From Micromonospora antibiotica (GTDB lineage: Bacteria; Actinomycetota; Actinomycetes; Mycobacteriales; Micromonosporaceae), in the NCBI RefSeq assembly GCF_017599305.1, contig NZ_JAGFWR010000016.1, positions 1 through 64,000 on the forward strand: DNA of 64,000 bases, in the 5' to 3' direction. The position numbers and the translations under genes are program-made. The notes beneath the pieces were generated by a model. It worked only from the letters and a program-made list of their open reading frames with translations. It made no database searches and was not told where the DNA came from. Shown here piece by piece: positions 27,420 through 35,677 of the stretch. The first letter of the stretch is position 1, and each line of letters begins with the position of its first letter.

Positions 27420-28723
27420 CAGTCGAAGATCCTCCGCACCTGTTCGAGACCCGACACCAGGGCGTCGATCTCCTCCGTGGTGGTGTACAGGTAGAACGAG
27501 GCCCGGGTCATCGCCGGCACCCCGAACCGGGTGCAGACCGGCTTGGCGCAGTGGTGGCCCACCCGCACCTGCACGCCGAGCGAGTCGAGGACCTGCCCGA
27601 CGTCGTGCGGGTGCACGTCGCCGAGCGCGAACGAGATGGTGCCACCCCGACCGACCGGCACCGTCGGGCCGAAGATCCGCAGCCCCGGCACGGTGGCGAG
27701 AGCGTCCAGCGCGTACGCGGTCAGCTCCTTCTCGTGCCACTGGATCGCCCGCATGCCGACGCCGGTGAGGTAGTCGACCGCCGCGCCGAGCGCGACGGCC
27801 TCGGCGATCGGCGGGGTGCCCGCCTCGAACCGGGCCGGCGGCGCGGCGAACGTCGACCGGGCCATCGACACCGTCTCGATCATCGAGCCGCCGCCCATCA
27901 CCGGGGGCATCGCGGCGAGCAGCTCGCCCCGGCCCCACAGCACGCCGATGCCGGTCGGCCCGCACATCTTGTGCCCGGTGAAGACGATGAAGTCGGCGTC
28001 CAGGTCGACCACGTCGATCGGCTGGTGCGGCACCGACTGCGAGCAGTCGAGCAGCAGCAACGCACCCACCTGGCGGACCCGTTCGGTGATCCGGGCGGTG
28101 GCGTTGACCGTGCCGAGGATGTTGGAGGTGTGCACCAGCGCGACGATCTTCGTCCGCTCGGTGACCAGGTCCGCCAGCCCCGACTCGTCCAGCCGGCCGC
28201 TGTCGGTGACCGGGAACCAGCGCAGGGTCGCGCCGGTCCGCTCGGCCAGCAACTGCCACGGGACGATGTTCGAGTGGTGCTCCATCTCGGAGATCACGAT
28301 CTCGTCGCCGGGGCCGAGCCGGAACCGCTCGTCGGCGTCGGCGCGCAGCGAGGCGTTCGAGAAGGCGTACGCCACGATGTTGATCGCCTCGGTGGAGTTC
28401 TTGGTGAACACCACCTCGTCCACGCTCGGCGCGTTGACGAACGCGGCGATCTTCGCCCGTGCCCCCTCGTACGCCTCGGTCGCCTCGGTGCCCAGGGTGT
28501 GCACCGAACGCGACACGTTGGCGTTGTGCATCGCGTAGTGCCCGGCGAGCACGTCGAGCACCTGGCGGGGTTTGTGTGAGGTGTTGGCGCTGTCGAGATA
28601 GACCAGCCGGTGCCCGTTGACCTCCCGGTCGAGGATCGGGAAGTCGGCGCGCACCGCGGCCACGTCGAAGCGCGGCACGTCGTCGTACTGCGGCATCCCG
28701 TCCGGGATGGCGATGGTGGTCAT
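27419..28723 (-). CDS. sufS: Cysteine desulfurase SufS
   Basis: 434 aa PLP-dependent enzyme of the Csd/SufS type. The PLP-binding lysine lies in VFTGHKMCGPTGIGVLWG; earlier motifs are SANTSHKPRQVLD and EMEHHSNIVPWQ (the PLP-stacking histidine). The active-site cysteine loop near the C-terminus is HHCAKPVCTRFG. It takes sulfur from cysteine and hands it to SufU, encoded immediately downstream. It starts ATG and lies 23 bp after sufC in the same operon. Full family length. Confidence 0.97.
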   Translation of the reverse strand: MTTIAIPDGMPQYDDVPRFDVAAVRADFPILDREVNGHRLVYLDSANTSHKPRQVLDVLAGHYAMHNANVSRSVHTLGTEATEAYEGARAKIAAFVNAPSVDEVVFTKNSTEAINIVAYAFSNASLRADADERFRLGPGDEIVISEMEHHSNIVPWQLLAERTGATLRWFPVTDSGRLDESGLADLVTERTKIVALVHTSNILGTVNATARITERVRQVGALLLLDCSQSVPHQPIDVVDLDADFIVFTGHKMCGPTGIGVLWGRGELLAAMPPVMGGGSMIETVSMARSTFAAPPARFEAGTPPIAEAVALGAAVDYLTGVGMRAIQWHEKELTAYALDALATVPGLRIFGPTVPVGRGGTISFALGDVHPHDVGQVLDSLGVQVRVGHHCAKPVCTRFGVPAMTRASFYLYTTTEEIDALVSGLEQVRRIFD

Positions 28724-28746
28724 CTCAGCGCCCCGTTCCGTGGTGT

Positions 28747-29520
28747 TCAGGCCCGCGCCGTGCCGGCTCCGGCGACGTACCGCTCGTAGCCCTCTTCCTC
28801 GAGCTTGTCGGCCAGCTCCGGGCCACCCTGCTCGACGATCCGGCCGGCCACGAACACGTGCACGAAGTCGGGCTTGATGTAGCGCAGGATGCGGGTGTAG
28901 TGGGTGATCAGCAGCAGGCCGGTGTCGCCGGTGTCGCGGACCCGGTTGACCCCCTCGCTGACCACCCGCAGCGCGTCCACGTCGAGGCCGGAGTCGGTCT
29001 CGTCGAGGATGGCGATCTTGGGCTTGAGCAGCTCCAGCTGCACGATCTCGTGCCGCTTCTTCTCGCCGCCGGAGAAACCCTCGTTGACGTTGCGCTGGGC
29101 GAACGCCGGGTCCATCTGGAGCTTCTCCATCGCGCCGCGCAGCTCGCCACCCCAGGTACGCAGCTTCGGGGCCTCGCCGTCGATGGCGGTCTTGGCGGTG
29201 CGCAGGAAGTTCGCCACCGAGACGCCGGGCACCTCGACCGGGTACTGCATGGCCAGGAAGAGGCCGGCGCGGGCCCGCTCGTCGACGGTCATCTCCAGCA
29301 CGTCGACACCGTCGAGGGTCACCGAGCCGCCGGTGATCTCGTACTTGGGGTGGCCGGCGATCGAGTAGGCAAGCGTCGACTTGCCGGAGCCGTTCGGGCC
29401 CATGATCGCGTGGGTCTCCCCCGACCGGACGGTCAGGTCGACGCCGGACAGGATCGGCTTGAGCTCACCCTCGGGCAGCTTGACCGACACCTTCAGGTCG
29501 CGGATCTCCAGGGTGCTCAT
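28747..29520 (-). CDS. sufC: Fe-S assembly ATPase SufC
   Basis: 257 aa ABC-type ATPase of the SufBCD scaffold. Walker A AIMGPNGSGKSTLAYSIAG, signature FSGGEKKRHEIVQLELL and Walker B IAILDETDSGLDVDAL are intact; the ETDSGLD variant is characteristic of SufC. It drives conformational change of SufB-SufD during cluster assembly. The ATG overlaps the TAA of the upstream Rieske-type gene (TAATG), indicating coupled translation. Confidence 0.97.
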   Translation of the reverse strand: MSTLEIRDLKVSVKLPEGELKPILSGVDLTVRSGETHAIMGPNGSGKSTLAYSIAGHPKYEITGGSVTLDGVDVLEMTVDERARAGLFLAMQYPVEVPGVSVANFLRTAKTAIDGEAPKLRTWGGELRGAMEKLQMDPAFAQRNVNEGFSGGEKKRHEIVQLELLKPKIAILDETDSGLDVDALRVVSEGVNRVRDTGDTGLLLITHYTRILRYIKPDFVHVFVAGRIVEQGGPELADKLEEEGYERYVAGAGTARA

Positions 29521-29864
29521 TATCGGGTCACTCCATTGCTCGGCGTCGGGCGGCCGTCGGCGCCCACGGGAAGGTAGATGTCGCCGTCGCGGACCTCGAC
29601 GGCGTAGACGGGGACGGGTTCGGTGGCGGGCAGCCCGGAGGGCTCACCCGTGCGCAGGTCGAACCGGGAACCGTGCAGCCAGCATTCCAGCGTGCAGCCC
29701 TCGACCTCACCCTCGGACAGGGCCACCGAGGCGTGCGAGCACTCGTCGTGCACCGCGTAGAACTCGCCGTCGGTGCCGTGCACGACGGCGACCTGGAGGC
29801 CGTCCACGTCGGCGCTGATCACGGTGCCCTTCGGCACGTCCTCGGTCGCGCAGATCCGGATCAT
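29520..29864 (-). CDS. Rieske-type ferredoxin (non-heme oxygenase ferredoxin-like)
   Basis: 114 aa. The Rieske [2Fe-2S] ligands are in HDECSHASVAL (C-x-H) and LECWLHGSRFDLRTG (C-x2-H). It is soluble, without a signal or TM segment. Its fixed position between sufD and sufC in actinobacteria suggests an electron donor or accessory in cluster assembly rather than a dioxygenase partner; that role is inference. The ATG at 29864 is used since it sits 1 bp after the sufD stop; the upstream in-frame extension is not conserved. Confidence 0.92.
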   Translation of the reverse strand: MIRICATEDVPKGTVISADVDGLQVAVVHGTDGEFYAVHDECSHASVALSEGEVEGCTLECWLHGSRFDLRTGEPSGLPATEPVPVYAVEVRDGDIYLPVGADGRPTPSNGVTR

Positions 29865-29865
29865 G

Positions 29866-31008
29866 TCAGGCCCCGGACCGGGAGAGCCGGGCCTCGATGG
29901 CGTCCCCCAGCCGCTCACGCAGCGACTCGACCGGGATCTTGTTGATCACCTCGGCGAAGAAGCCCCGCACCACCAGGCGACGGGCCTCGTCCGCCGGGAT
30001 CCCCCGGGCCATCAGGTAGAACAACTGCTCGTCGTCGAACCGGCCGGTCGCGCTGGCGTGGCCCGCCCCGGCGATCTCGCCGGTCTCGATCTCCAGATTG
30101 GGTACGGAGTCCGCCCGCGCGCCGTCGGAGAGCAGCAGGTTCCGGTTGATCTCGTACGTGTCGGTGCCGGTCGCCTCGGCCCGGATCAGCACGTCGCCCA
30201 CCCAGACGGTGTGCGCCTCGTCGCCCTGCAACGCGCCCCGGTAGCCGACGTGACTGCGGCAGTCCGGCACGTTGTGGTCGACGAGCTGGCGGTGCTCCAG
30301 GTGCTGGCCGCCGTCGGCGAAGTAGACGCCGTACAGCTCGGCCTCGCCGCCGCGGCCGGTGTACTCGACCGTGGTGTACTGGCGGACCAGGTCGCCACCC
30401 AGACTGACCTGGATGTGCGACACCTTGGCGTCCCGGCCGAGCCGGATCTTCAGGTGCTGCGCCTGCACCGCGTCGGCGGCCCAGTCGGCCACCGTGACCA
30501 GGGTCAGCTTCGCCCCGTCGGCCACCGCCACCTCGACGTTGTCGGCGAGCGTCGCCGCACCGACGTGTTCCAGCACCAGCACCGCCTCGGCGAACCGGCC
30601 CACGTCGACGAACGTGTGCCCGAAGGCCAGCCCGGCGGCGTCGTCCCCGACCACCCGCAGGGTCACCGGCGCGTCGACCACCGCGTCGGCCGCGACCTCG
30701 ACCAGCAACGCCGCACCGGCACCGCCGTACGCCAGCGCGCTGACCCGGTCGACCGGGGTGAGCACGCTGCCCACCCGGGGGTCGTCCCGGCCGATCCGCC
30801 CGACGGTGACGCCGGCCGGCAGGTCGGCGTACTCGTGGCGGACCTCACCGGTGGCGGCCTGCGCCCCGTCGGTCAGCCCACGCAGCCGCTTGAGCGGGGT
30901 GAAACGCCACTCCTCCTCCAGGCCGGTCAGGGCCGGGAAGTCGGCGACGTCGTACGAGCGGAGCGCCTGCGATTTGGTGCTGGGCGGCGCGGAAGCCTGG
31001 GTAGTCAT
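29866..31008 (-). CDS. sufD: Fe-S assembly scaffold protein SufD
   Basis: 380 aa. The C-terminal half is the SufB/SufD beta-helix with HVGYRGALQGDEAHTVWVGD, ATGTDTYEINRNLLLSDGA and the terminal GHASATGRFDDEQLFYLMARGIP. As in other SufD proteins it lacks the additional N-terminal SufB segment. It partners with SufB and SufC. It starts 58 bp downstream of the sufB stop. Confidence 0.95.
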   Translation of the reverse strand: MTTQASAPPSTKSQALRSYDVADFPALTGLEEEWRFTPLKRLRGLTDGAQAATGEVRHEYADLPAGVTVGRIGRDDPRVGSVLTPVDRVSALAYGGAGAALLVEVAADAVVDAPVTLRVVGDDAAGLAFGHTFVDVGRFAEAVLVLEHVGAATLADNVEVAVADGAKLTLVTVADWAADAVQAQHLKIRLGRDAKVSHIQVSLGGDLVRQYTTVEYTGRGGEAELYGVYFADGGQHLEHRQLVDHNVPDCRSHVGYRGALQGDEAHTVWVGDVLIRAEATGTDTYEINRNLLLSDGARADSVPNLEIETGEIAGAGHASATGRFDDEQLFYLMARGIPADEARRLVVRGFFAEVINKIPVESLRERLGDAIEARLSRSGA

Positions 31009-31066
31009 CTCTTCCTTGGTCTGTCTGTCCGTGACGACGGTGTCATTGGGCGGAGGGTGGGCGGCG

Positions 31067-32497
31067 TCAGCCGACCGCGCCCTCCATCTGGAGTTCGATC
31101 AGGCGGTTGAGCTCCAGGGCGTACTCCATCGGGAGTTCCTTGGCGATCGGCTCGATGAAGCCCCGCACGATCATCGCCATCGCCTCGTCCTCGCTCAGGC
31201 CCCGGCTCATCAGGTAGAAGAGCTGGTCGTCGCTGATCTTGGAGACGGTCGCCTCGTGCCCCATCGACACGTCGTCCTCGCGGATGTCGACGTAGGGGTA
31301 GGTGTCCGAGCGGGAGATGGTGTCGACCAGCAGCGCGTCGCACTTGACCGTGCTGCGGCTGTGGTGCGAGCCCTCCAGCACCTGCACCAGGCCCCGGTAC
31401 GAGGTACGGCCGCCGCCCCGGGCGATCGACTTCGACACGATGGTGCTGCTGGTGTGCGGCGCGGCGTGCACCATCTTGGCCCCGGCGTCCTGGTGCTGGC
31501 CCTCGCCGGCCATCGCCACCGAGAGCACCTCGCCCTTGGCGTGCTCGCCGGTCATGTAGACCGCCGGGTACTTCATGGTGACCTTGGAGCCGATGTTGCC
31601 GTCGACCCACTCCATGGTCGCGCCCTCGTGGCAGACGGCCCGCTTGGTGACCAGGTTGTAGACGTTGTTCGACCAGTTCTGGATGGTCGTGTAGCGGCAG
31701 CGCGCGTTCTTCTTGACGATGATCTCGACGACCGCGCTGTGCAGCGAGTCGGACGAGTAGAGCGGCGCGGTGCAACCCTCGACGTAGTGCACGTACGCGC
31801 CCTCGTCGACGATGATCAGCGTCCGCTCGAACTGGCCCATGTTCTCGGTGTTGATCCGGAAGTACGCCTGGAGCGGGATCTCCACGTGCACGCCCTTCGG
31901 CACGTAGATGAACGAGCCACCGGACCACACGGAGGTGTTCAGCGCGGCGAACTTGTTGTCGCCGACCGGGATCACCGTGCCGAAGTACTCCTTGAAGACG
32001 TCCTCGTGCTCCTTGAGGGCGGTGTCGGTGTCCAGGAAGAGGACACCCTGCTCCTCCAGGTCCTCGCGGATCTTGTGGTAGACCACCTCGGACTCGTACT
32101 GCGCCGCGACCCCGGCGACCAGCCGCTGCTTCTCCGCCTCGGGGATGCCCAGCCGGTCGTAGGTGTTCTTGATGTCCTCCGGCAGGTCCTCCCAGCTGGT
32201 GGCCTGCTTCTCGGTGGACCGCACGAAGTACTTGATGTTGTCGAAGTCGATCCCGGTGAGGTCGGCGCCCCAGGACGGCATCGGCTTGCGGCCGAACAGC
32301 CGCAGGCCCTTGAGCCGCAGGTCGAGCATCCAGGCCGGCTCGTTCTTCTTCGCCGAGATGTCCCGCACCACCGCTTCGTTGATGCCGCGCTGCGCGGCCG
32401 CCCCGGCGACGTCGGAGTCGGACCAGCCGTACTCGTAACGACCGAGGGCGGCGAGCTGCTCTTCCTGGGTCAGGGGCTGGACGATCTGCTCGGTCAT
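31067..32497 (-). CDS. sufB: Fe-S assembly scaffold protein SufB
   Basis: 476 aa. Recognisable stretches include KKNEPAWMLDLRLKGLRLF, FIYVPKGVHVEIPLQAYFRI and YVEGCTAPLYSSDSLHSAVVE, the last bearing the conserved cysteine proposed in cluster binding. The C-terminal beta-helix ends with ATVSKISDDQLFYLMSRGLSEDEA. No intein is present, unlike the M. tuberculosis SufB. The gene follows sufR by 27 bp, so the regulator and the assembly genes share one transcript. Confidence 0.97.
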   Translation of the reverse strand: MTEQIVQPLTQEEQLAALGRYEYGWSDSDVAGAAAQRGINEAVVRDISAKKNEPAWMLDLRLKGLRLFGRKPMPSWGADLTGIDFDNIKYFVRSTEKQATSWEDLPEDIKNTYDRLGIPEAEKQRLVAGVAAQYESEVVYHKIREDLEEQGVLFLDTDTALKEHEDVFKEYFGTVIPVGDNKFAALNTSVWSGGSFIYVPKGVHVEIPLQAYFRINTENMGQFERTLIIVDEGAYVHYVEGCTAPLYSSDSLHSAVVEIIVKKNARCRYTTIQNWSNNVYNLVTKRAVCHEGATMEWVDGNIGSKVTMKYPAVYMTGEHAKGEVLSVAMAGEGQHQDAGAKMVHAAPHTSSTIVSKSIARGGGRTSYRGLVQVLEGSHHSRSTVKCDALLVDTISRSDTYPYVDIREDDVSMGHEATVSKISDDQLFYLMSRGLSEDEAMAMIVRGFIEPIAKELPMEYALELNRLIELQMEGAVG

Positions 32498-32524
32498 CTA
32501 TCTGTCCTCACAGTGGTGACGGTG

Positions 32525-33313
32525 TTACCGGACTGGGGCGCGCAGCTGGGCCGGAATGTGCGTGGTGCACACCCCGTCGCCATGCGCGATGGTGGCCAGG
32601 CGCTGCACGTGGGTGCCGACCAGACGGGAGATGACCGCCGTCTCGGCCTCGCACAGCTGGGGAAACTCGGCGGCCACGTGCGCCACCGGACAGTGGTGCT
32701 GGCAGAGCTGCCCGCCGGAGGCAATCGTGGACGCGTTGGCAGCGTAGCCCTCGGCGGTGAGCGCCCCCGCGAGTGCCTCGGACCGGGCGAGCGGATCGTC
32801 GCCGGCATCCTCCATGGCGGCCCGGCAGCGGGCCTCCAGCGCGGCGACCTGGTCGGCGGCGAAAGCCTCGACCGCGTCGGAGCCGCCGCTGCGGGCGATC
32901 CAGCGCAACGCCGCGGTGGCCATGTTGTCGTAGTGGTGGGTGCCGCAGCGCACCCGGGCCGCGTCGGTGAGCAGGAAGACCTTCGCCGGTCGGCCCCGGC
33001 CCCGACTGCCCCGCACGGCCTGCTCACGGGCGACCACGTCACCGTCGGCGAGCATCGCGTCGAGGTGCCGGCGGATCGCGGCGGGGCTGAGGCCGAGCGC
33101 CGAGCCGAGCTGGCCGGCGGTGGTCGCCCCCTGCTCCAGCAGGAGCTGGGTCACCCGGTCCCGGGTGGAAAGATCGGTGGGGGCGGCCGGGGTCGACTCC
33201 ACCGGGGCGGGGTGACCGGCACCCGGCCCGCCGGGTCGCCCGGCACGACGGGACCGCGCCCCGACGCCGACGACCGGGCCGGTCGTCGGCGGGTGCCCGG
33301 AGAGCGCCGCCAT
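32525..33313 (-). CDS. sufR: SufR-type Fe-S-binding transcriptional repressor
   Basis: 262 aa. A winged helix-turn-helix of DeoR/ArsR type (about 50-115: RDRVTQLLLEQGATTAGQLG, LSPAAIRRHLDAMLADGDV) precedes a cluster-binding region with Cys204, Cys208, Cys221 and Cys249 (GGQLCQHHCPVAH and DGVCTTHIPAQL). SufR senses Fe-S status and represses the suf operon, including itself. It is first in the operon. Candidate operator sequence lies just upstream (33319-33340). The N-terminal 45 residues are disordered and Pro/Gly-rich. ATG start without a strong ribosome-binding site. Confidence 0.9.
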   Translation of the reverse strand: MAALSGHPPTTGPVVGVGARSRRAGRPGGPGAGHPAPVESTPAAPTDLSTRDRVTQLLLEQGATTAGQLGSALGLSPAAIRRHLDAMLADGDVVAREQAVRGSRGRGRPAKVFLLTDAARVRCGTHHYDNMATAALRWIARSGGSDAVEAFAADQVAALEARCRAAMEDAGDDPLARSEALAGALTAEGYAANASTIASGGQLCQHHCPVAHVAAEFPQLCEAETAVISRLVGTHVQRLATIAHGDGVCTTHIPAQLRAPVR

Positions 33314-33318
33314 GTTTT

Positions 33319-33340
33319 TCACAACGCCAACGTTACGTAA
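33319..33340. promoter_or_regulatory. Candidate SufR operator in the sufR-ctaA intergenic region
   Basis: Immediately upstream of sufR lie two overlapping inverted repeats: AACG-CCAA-CGTT (33323-33334) and the perfect palindrome TTACGTAA (33333-33340). On the minus strand the segment also reads ACGTT-N5-TGTGA, partly like the ACACT-N5-TGTGA site that I recall for mycobacterial SufR. Binding is inference. Confidence 0.45.
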
Positions 33341-33437
33341 TTCGGCGGGCGCTCGCAAACCCGATCCCGGTGATTCCGCCCACCGGGGTGCCGGAGTCAC
33401 CCGATCGGGATCAACTACGGTGCGTAGGATTCGCGGC

Positions 33438-34436
33438 GTGAAGCGATCCGTCCGGTTCCCGGTCCCCGCCGCGCTGGCCCGCCTGCTCGACCGCCACCCG
33501 GTCTCGACCACCCTGCTGCGCCGCCTCGCGTACGCCTCGATCGTGGCAAACGTGGCCATCGTGGTGACCGGCGGGGCCGTCCGGCTCACCGCGTCGGGGC
33601 TCGGCTGCCCGACCTGGCCCCGGTGCACCGACGCGTCGTACACCACCACCACCGAGATGGGCGTGCACGGGGTGATCGAGTTCGGCAACCGGCTGCTCAC
33701 CTTCGCCGTCGGGGCGATCGCGCTGGCCACCCTGCTGGCCGTGCTGGCCCAGCGGCCCCGACGCCCCGGGCTGACCGGGTTGGCGGTGGCGGTGTTCCTC
33801 GGCATCCCCGCACAGGCCGTGATCGGCGGGATCACCGTGCTGACCAACCTCAACCCGTGGGTGGTCGGACTACACTTCCTCGCCTCGATGGCGGTCATCG
33901 CCGCCGCATACGCCCTCTGGCGGCGGATCGTCGACCCCGACGGGCCGGCGGAGCCGGTGGTGCCCCGGCCGCTGCGTACCCTCGCCCGGCTCACCACCGC
34001 CGTCAGCGTCGCGGTGCTGGTCGTCGGGACCTGGGTGACCGGCAGCGGCCCGCACGCCGGCGACCACGGGGCGGCCCGCAACGGGCTGGACCCCGAGACG
34101 ATCTCCCAGGTGCACGCCGACGGGGTGTTCCTGCTGATCGGCCTCTCCGTCGCCCTGGTCCTGGCGTTGCGGGCGGTCGGCGCGGCCGGCCCGGCCCGCG
34201 CCGCCCTGGTGCTGGTCGCGGTGGAGCTGGGGCAGGGCCTGATCGGTTTCGTGCAGTACTTCACCCACCTGCCGGGCGTGCTGGTCGCCGCGCACATGCT
34301 CGGCTCCTGCCTGGTGCTGCTGGCCACCCTGGCGATGCTCTGGTCGACCCGGCAGCGCCGTCCGGCCACGGCCGACCCGCTGCCGGCCGGTCCCGCACGA
34401 CCCCTGACCGAGGACCGGTTACCGGCCGCCGTCTGA
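33438..34436 (+). CDS. ctaA: Heme A synthase (CtaA/COX15)
   Basis: 332 aa, eight predicted TM helices. Heme-ligand histidines are visible in TTTEMGVHGVIEFGNRLLTF, in LNPWVVGLHFLASMAV, in DPETISQVHADGVFLL and in PGVLVAAHMLGSC; GLGCPTWPRC carries the conserved extracytoplasmic cysteine pair. It converts heme O to heme A for cytochrome aa3 oxidase. The GTG at 33438 follows TAGGAT (33425-33430) by 7 bp, so the transcript is probably leaderless. It is divergent from sufR; ctaB lies nearby on the minus strand. Confidence 0.95.
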   Translation: MKRSVRFPVPAALARLLDRHPVSTTLLRRLAYASIVANVAIVVTGGAVRLTASGLGCPTWPRCTDASYTTTTEMGVHGVIEFGNRLLTFAVGAIALATLLAVLAQRPRRPGLTGLAVAVFLGIPAQAVIGGITVLTNLNPWVVGLHFLASMAVIAAAYALWRRIVDPDGPAEPVVPRPLRTLARLTTAVSVAVLVVGTWVTGSGPHAGDHGAARNGLDPETISQVHADGVFLLIGLSVALVLALRAVGAAGPARAALVLVAVELGQGLIGFVQYFTHLPGVLVAAHMLGSCLVLLATLAMLWSTRQRRPATADPLPAGPARPLTEDRLPAAV

Positions 34437-34487
34437 CCGCCTGCGGCCCCAGCCGCACTCGCGGGACTGGTGCACTCCGGTCCTGCC

Positions 34488-34559
34488 CCACTCGCGGGCC
34501 CTGCCCCACTCGCCGGTCCTGCCCCACTCGCGGGCCCTGCCCCACTCGCCGGCCCTGGT
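34488..34559. repeat. 18-bp tandem repeat after ctaA
   Basis: Four head-to-tail copies of CCACTCGCSGGYCCTGCC at 34488, 34506, 34524 and 34542, with degenerate copies upstream from about 34455. Although 18 is a multiple of three and one frame encodes repeated Pro-Ala-Pro-Leu-Ala-Gly, there is no start signal or homology, so it is treated as non-coding. Confidence 0.85.
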
Positions 34560-34577
34560 GCCGAGATCGCACTCGAA

Positions 34578-34623
34578 CCAGGTTGTAGTGGCCTCACCGC
34601 CGCAGAAGGCCACTACAACCTGG
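34578..34623. repeat. 16-bp perfect inverted repeat (possible terminator)
   Basis: Arms CCAGGTTGTAGTGGCC (34578-34593) and GGCCACTACAACCTGG (34608-34623) pair perfectly around a 14-nt spacer. Being of moderate GC, it stands out from the surrounding GC-rich repeats. It sits between the convergent ctaA and ATP-grasp genes, so a bidirectional terminator is the simplest reading, but the long loop is unusual. Confidence 0.7.
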
Positions 34624-34665
34624 AAGTAGCCGGCCGCACCCGGCCCGACGGCGCGGGCGGGCGCG

Positions 34666-34725
34666 GCGCGGGGCGGGTGGGCGCGGGGCGGGTGGGCGCG
34701 GGGCGGGTGGGCGCGGGGCGGGTGG
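34666..34725. repeat. 15-bp perfect tandem repeat
   Basis: Four identical head-to-tail copies of GCGCGGGGCGGGTGG at 34666, 34681, 34696 and 34711. The array ends 6 bp from the stop codon of the ATP-grasp gene, on its downstream side. Confidence 0.9.
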
Positions 34726-34731
34726 GGGAGG

Positions 34732-35649
34732 TCAGCTGCGGTGGGTGAGGTGGGTGAGCACCGCGTCGGCGAGGCGCTCGGGCGCACCGTCGGCGTGACC
34801 GAGGAACAGCGAGGGCTCGGTCAGCTCCAGCTCGATCAGCACGGGTTCGCCGTCCGGGCCGGGGAGCAGGTCCACCCGGGCGTAGAGCAGCCGCTGCGGG
34901 CCGCCCGGGACCTCCGCCAGCACCCGCGCGGCGACGGCCAACTGGGCGTCGGTGGGGTTGCGCGGGCTGATCTCCTCCGGCCGGAAGAGCCCCTCGACGC
35001 CCAGGTCGGGGCCGTCGAGCATGGCGCCCTTGCGGATGGCGTGGCTGAACGTCAGGCCGTCCGGGCCGGCCACGAAGAGCAGGGCGGTCTCACCGGCGGT
35101 GTCCACCGCGTCCAGGTAGGGCTGGACCATCGCGACCCGGCCGGCCGCCGACAACCGACGGACGTGTGCGACGGCCAGGTCCCCGTGTCCCGGGTCGGCC
35201 GCGTCGTACCGGCCGGTGTCCTGGCTGCCGGCGCTGACCGTCGGCTTGACCACGTACTCGCCGGGCGGTGGAGGCGGGACCCAGGCGTCACCCGGCGCGA
35301 CCCAGGAGGTCGGCACGGTGGGCACCTCGGCTGCGGCGAGCTCACCGAGGTAGCGCTTGTCGGTGTTCCACTCGACCACGTCGGCGGGGTTGGCCAGGGT
35401 CGGCACCGTACGGGCCCAGGTGACGAACTCGTCGCGGCGTGGGGCGTAGTCCCAGGGCGAACGGAGCACGACCAGGTCGTAGCTCCCCCAGTCGACCCGG
35501 GGGTCGTCCCAGACGGCGGCCTCGACGGTGACGTCCCGTGCCGCCAGCGGGGCGAGCACGAGCCGGTCGTCGGGGTAGAGATCGGCGAAGCGGGCGCAGG
35601 TGACGAGAGCGACCCGGGGTTTCCCCCGGGTCGACTGGTGGTGGGTCAC
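34732..35649 (-). CDS. ATP-grasp domain protein (RimK-like)
   Basis: 305 aa from the GTG at 35649; an in-frame TTG at 35664 is an alternative. The N-terminal pre-ATP-grasp domain (VALVTCARFADLYPDDRL, YDLVVLRSPWDY) is followed by the nucleotide-binding core with YVVKPTVSAGSQDTGRY and the metal-binding end LLPGPDGEPVLIELELTEPSLFL. Such stand-alone ATP-grasp proteins ligate a carboxylate to an amine; substrates are unknown here. No ribosome-binding site is evident. It is convergent with ctaA. Confidence 0.85.
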   Translation of the reverse strand: MTHHQSTRGKPRVALVTCARFADLYPDDRLVLAPLAARDVTVEAAVWDDPRVDWGSYDLVVLRSPWDYAPRRDEFVTWARTVPTLANPADVVEWNTDKRYLGELAAAEVPTVPTSWVAPGDAWVPPPPPGEYVVKPTVSAGSQDTGRYDAADPGHGDLAVAHVRRLSAAGRVAMVQPYLDAVDTAGETALLFVAGPDGLTFSHAIRKGAMLDGPDLGVEGLFRPEEISPRNPTDAQLAVAARVLAEVPGGPQRLLYARVDLLPGPDGEPVLIELELTEPSLFLGHADGAPERLADAVLTHLTHRS

Positions 35650-35677
35650 GGTGTCGTCGGTCAACGGGCCGACCGGG

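Noticed and set aside
30359..33340. 993-codon plus-strand frame across sufB, sufD and sufR
   Set aside because: Antisense shadow of the suf genes with no recognisable domain.
33314..34597. Upstream extension of the sufR frame to 690 codons
   Set aside because: It lies antisense to ctaA. The ATG at 33313 is followed by the expected SufR architecture.
34470..34748. Short ORF encoding repeated Pro-Ala-Pro-Leu-Ala-Gly
   Set aside because: It is the translation of the 18-bp tandem repeat with no ribosome-binding site or homology, and it runs into unrelated intergenic sequence.
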